A stretch of DNA of 6,376 nt from UBA7239 sp035456205 (GTDB lineage Bacteria; Pseudomonadota; Gammaproteobacteria; Pseudomonadales; UBA7239), in NCBI GenBank assembly GCA_035456205.1, contig DATIDQ010000199.1:1-6376 (forward strand), read 5' to 3'. This document shows, piece after piece, positions 4,092 through 6,376 of the stretch (its first letter is position 1; each line of letters starts with the position of its first letter). The notes under the pieces were generated by a model that had not been told where the DNA came from, ran no database searches, and saw only the letters and a program-made list of their open reading frames with translations. The position numbers were made by a program, and so were the translations under genes.

Positions 4092-6376
4092 TTATTTTTT
4101 CTGTGTTAATGGTGTTCGATAAGTCATTCGGTACAAACCGGGCAACACCAATAACGTCAGAACAGTGGATGACAAAATGCCTCCGATGACGACAGTTGCT
4201 AATGGTCTCTGCACTTCTGCACCTGTGCTGGTATTCAGTGCCATGGGCAAAAATCCCAGAGCCGCTACCAATGCAACCATCAGGATAGGTCGCAAGCGCA
4301 ACAAGGCACCTTCATAAATCGCGGCTTCAATATCTTTGCCATTGTGTAGTCCATCACGAAATGCAGACACCATCATTACGCCTGTGAGTACCGCAACGCC
4401 GGATAGCGTGATAAAACCGACACCGGCTGTTATGGATAGCGGAATATCACGCAACCATAACGCAATCACCCCACCAGTCAACGCTAGCGGAACGCCACTG
4501 AAAACCAGTAACGCATCTTTGGCAGAACCAAATGTCATCATCAACAATGCAAAAATCATCAACAACGTAATTGGCACCAGCACACTTAGTCGCTGCGAAG
4601 CCGATTGCAGTTGCTCGAATGTTCCGCCGTAATTCAACCAATAACCCGGCGGCAATTTCACTTGGTTATCGATTTGCATTTGCGCTTCTGCAACAAATCC
4701 GCCCAAATCACGATCACGCACATTGGCGCTGACTACCAGACGGCGTTTGCCATTTTCACGACTGATCTGATTCGCGCCGGGAGCCAGTGTGAGAGTCGCC
4801 ACTTCACGCAGAGGAACGTAACCGCCTTGAGGTAACGGTATCGGAAGATATTCCAAAGTCTTGAGATCATTGCGCAATATTTCAGGTAATCGCACCACAA
4901 TATCAAAGCGTTGATCGCCATCAAAAATTTGCCCGGCATTTTCACCACCAGTCGCAGCGGCAACGGTATCTTGCAGTTGACTGACATTCAGGCCATAACG
5001 CAGCAATGCAGAACGGTTTGCATCAATAGACAACAAGGGCAATCCTTCTGCCTGCTCAACTTTGACGCCATCAGCTCCCTTGATTGAGCTGAGCACAGCA
5101 GCAATTTCATTGCCTGATTTCACCAATTGCGTTAGATCGTCACCATAAATTTTTACACCAAGGTCGGAGCGAACGCCTGAAATCAATTCATTGAAACGCA
5201 ACTGAATCGGTTGGCTGATTTCATACGCATTGCCAGGCACTTGGGATAACTGGTTTTCTATGGCTTCCATAACATCTTTTTTGGATTTATCAGGATCTGG
5301 CCAATCCACTTTGTTCTTGAGCATAACGTAGCCGTCTGAAATGTTTGGCCCCATCGGGTCACTCGCCACTTCTGCAGTACCTACGCGTGAGAAAAATGTT
5401 TTCACTTCAGGCACCTGCATGACTGCACGCTCTACCTGAAATTGCATGTCCAGAGATTGTGTCAAACTGGTGCCGGGAATGCGCAATGCTTGTATGGCAA
5501 CATCTCCCTCATCCAGATTAGGAACAAACTCTGTTCCCATTCGACTGGCTAAGATGCCACACAACACCACCAGGAAAACGGCAGCGCCCAATACGGGCAA
5601 GCGTCGGCGCAAAACCCATGCTAATGTTGGTGTATACAAACGTTTTGCATGCGACACGACAAAATTATCTTTTTCAGAAATATCGCCAGTCAGAAATAAA
5701 GCCACAGCCGCAGGTACAAACGTGAGTGACAATATCAATGCGCTAACTAATGCCATGATGACTGCCATTGCCATCGGCGTGAACATTTTCCCTTCCACAC
5801 CTGTCAGTGCAAGAATAGGCAGATTCACCAGAATCACGACCAGTACGCTGATAAAACTGGCGGTAAAGACTTCACGCGTTGCACTGAATACTGTTTGAAA
5901 ACGTTCATCCAATGACAGGTGACGACCAAGATGGTGTTGTCTTCCTGCTAATCGCATCAAACAGTTTTCTACAATGATGACCGCGCCATCAACAATCAAA
6001 CCAAAATCGAGCGCACCTAAACTCATCAGATTGGCGCTAACCTTGGTTTCTACCATCCCCGTCATCAGCATCAACATCGAGAGTGGAATCACCATGGCGG
6101 TGAGTAGCGCTGCGCGAACATTGCCCAACATCACCAGCAAGACGGCCACTACTAGCACAGCGCCTTCTAACAAGTTTTTTTGTACTGTGGCGATGGTTTT
6201 ATCTACCAACACGGTGCGGTCGTATACAGGTTCTGCAATAATACCTTGCGGTAAGGTTTTGTTAACTTCCTGAAGTTTTTCTGCCACGGCTTTTGAGACG
6301 GTACGGCTATTTCCACCCAACAACATCACAGCTGTGCCGAGTACGGTTTCTTCCGCATCACGAGTAGCAGCTCCTG
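4092..6376 (-). CDS. czcA: CzcA-type heavy-metal efflux RND transporter (N-terminus off window)
   Basis: About 760 residues are visible. The frame stays open to the right edge, and the 15 codons before the GTG at 6329 still match the family (G-A-A-T-R-D near the start), so about 280 N-terminal residues are missing from the usual 1030-1060. The protein is the inner-membrane, proton-driven subunit of a tripartite pump that moves metal ions out across the envelope. The fourth-helix signature D-F-G-L-I-V-D-G-A-V-I-I-V-E-N (codons 6008-5964) carries the two Asp and the Glu of the proton relay. Its D-F-G/D-G form is that of CzcA-like pumps for Zn, Co, Cd or Ni; Cu/Ag CusA pumps have a different version. 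A large periplasmic segment follows at about 5540-4600, then the last membrane bundle and a short Lys-rich C-terminus. A hairpin and a PII-like gene follow. The membrane-fusion and outer-membrane subunits are presumably upstream, off the window. Exact metal range is not proven. Confidence 0.93.
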   Translation of the reverse strand, partial: GAATRDAEETVLGTAVMLLGGNSRTVSKAVAEKLQEVNKTLPQGIIAEPVYDRTVLVDKTIATVQKNLLEGAVLVVAVLLVMLGNVRAALLTAMVIPLSMLMLMTGMVETKVSANLMSLGALDFGLIVDGAVIIVENCLMRLAGRQHHLGRHLSLDERFQTVFSATREVFTASFISVLVVILVNLPILALTGVEGKMFTPMAMAVIMALVSALILSLTFVPAAVALFLTGDISEKDNFVVSHAKRLYTPTLAWVLRRRLPVLGAAVFLVVLCGILASRMGTEFVPNLDEGDVAIQALRIPGTSLTQSLDMQFQVERAVMQVPEVKTFFSRVGTAEVASDPMGPNISDGYVMLKNKVDWPDPDKSKKDVMEAIENQLSQVPGNAYEISQPIQLRFNELISGVRSDLGVKIYGDDLTQLVKSGNEIAAVLSSIKGADGVKVEQAEGLPLLSIDANRSALLRYGLNVSQLQDTVAAATGGENAGQIFDGDQRFDIVVRLPEILRNDLKTLEYLPIPLPQGGYVPLREVATLTLAPGANQISRENGKRRLVVSANVRDRDLGGFVAEAQMQIDNQVKLPPGYWLNYGGTFEQLQSASQRLSVLVPITLLMIFALLMMTFGSAKDALLVFSGVPLALTGGVIALWLRDIPLSITAGVGFITLSGVAVLTGVMMVSAFRDGLHNGKDIEAAIYEGALLRLRPILMVALVAALGFLPMALNTSTGAEVQRPLATVVIGGILSSTVLTLLVLPGLYRMTYRTPLTQKK

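Noticed and set aside
5446..5898. 150-codon plus-strand reading frame opposite the RND gene
   Set aside because: It lies fully antisense to strongly conserved RND coding sequence; the product is low-complexity Thr/Ala/Asn-rich, as expected of a shadow frame.
6327..6329. GTG/ATG near 6329 as the real start of the RND gene
   Set aside because: The frame remains open to the right edge, the upstream codons match CzcA family sequence, and the N-terminal periplasmic half would be missing; the gene is cut by the window edge.

Overview
The window looks like a heavy-metal (mainly copper) resistance island from a Gram-negative proteobacterium. Gene content and moderate base composition suggest a beta- or gammaproteobacterium such as an ammonia oxidiser or methylotroph, but the sequence does not fix the genus. 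No RNA gene, insertion sequence, CRISPR array or origin is visible.

Left part, plus strand (1-3496): a tightly packed four-gene operon entered from the left edge. The order is a methionine-rich putative metal-binding protein (5' end off the window), a small DUF2933 membrane protein with a His/Cys/Gly tail, a membrane methyltransferase of the isoprenylcysteine carboxyl methyltransferase (ICMT)-like type, and a Cu+-type P1B ATPase with an N-terminal YHS domain instead of heavy-metal-associated (HMA) domains. Gaps are 4 nt, -1 nt and 12 nt. Every internal start has a purine-rich ribosome site exactly 7 nt upstream, so co-expression is very likely. The natural reading is that the ATPase pumps Cu+ out of the cytoplasm while the small proteins bind or shuttle metal at the membrane. 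The role of the methyltransferase is unknown.

Middle (3497-3695): a convergent intergenic region. It holds a weak terminator-like hairpin just after the ATPase and a perfect 14-bp inverted repeat that probably serves as a bidirectional terminator.

Right part, minus strand (6376-3696): the C-terminal three quarters of a CzcA-type RND heavy-metal efflux pump, running in from the right edge. It is followed by a perfect 12-bp hairpin with a T-rich tail and then a 103-aa PII-like protein. Linkage of divergent PII-like proteins to RND metal pumps is known (the PII 'new group'). This copy keeps the PII T-loop length but lacks the uridylylated tyrosine and the usual ATP-contacting lysine/arginine residues. 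The outer-membrane and adaptor subunits of the pump are presumably off the right edge.

Most novel to follow up: the PII-like protein with its altered ligand site and the hairpin preceding it, and the methyltransferase/DUF2933/Met-rich trio embedded in a copper ATPase operon.
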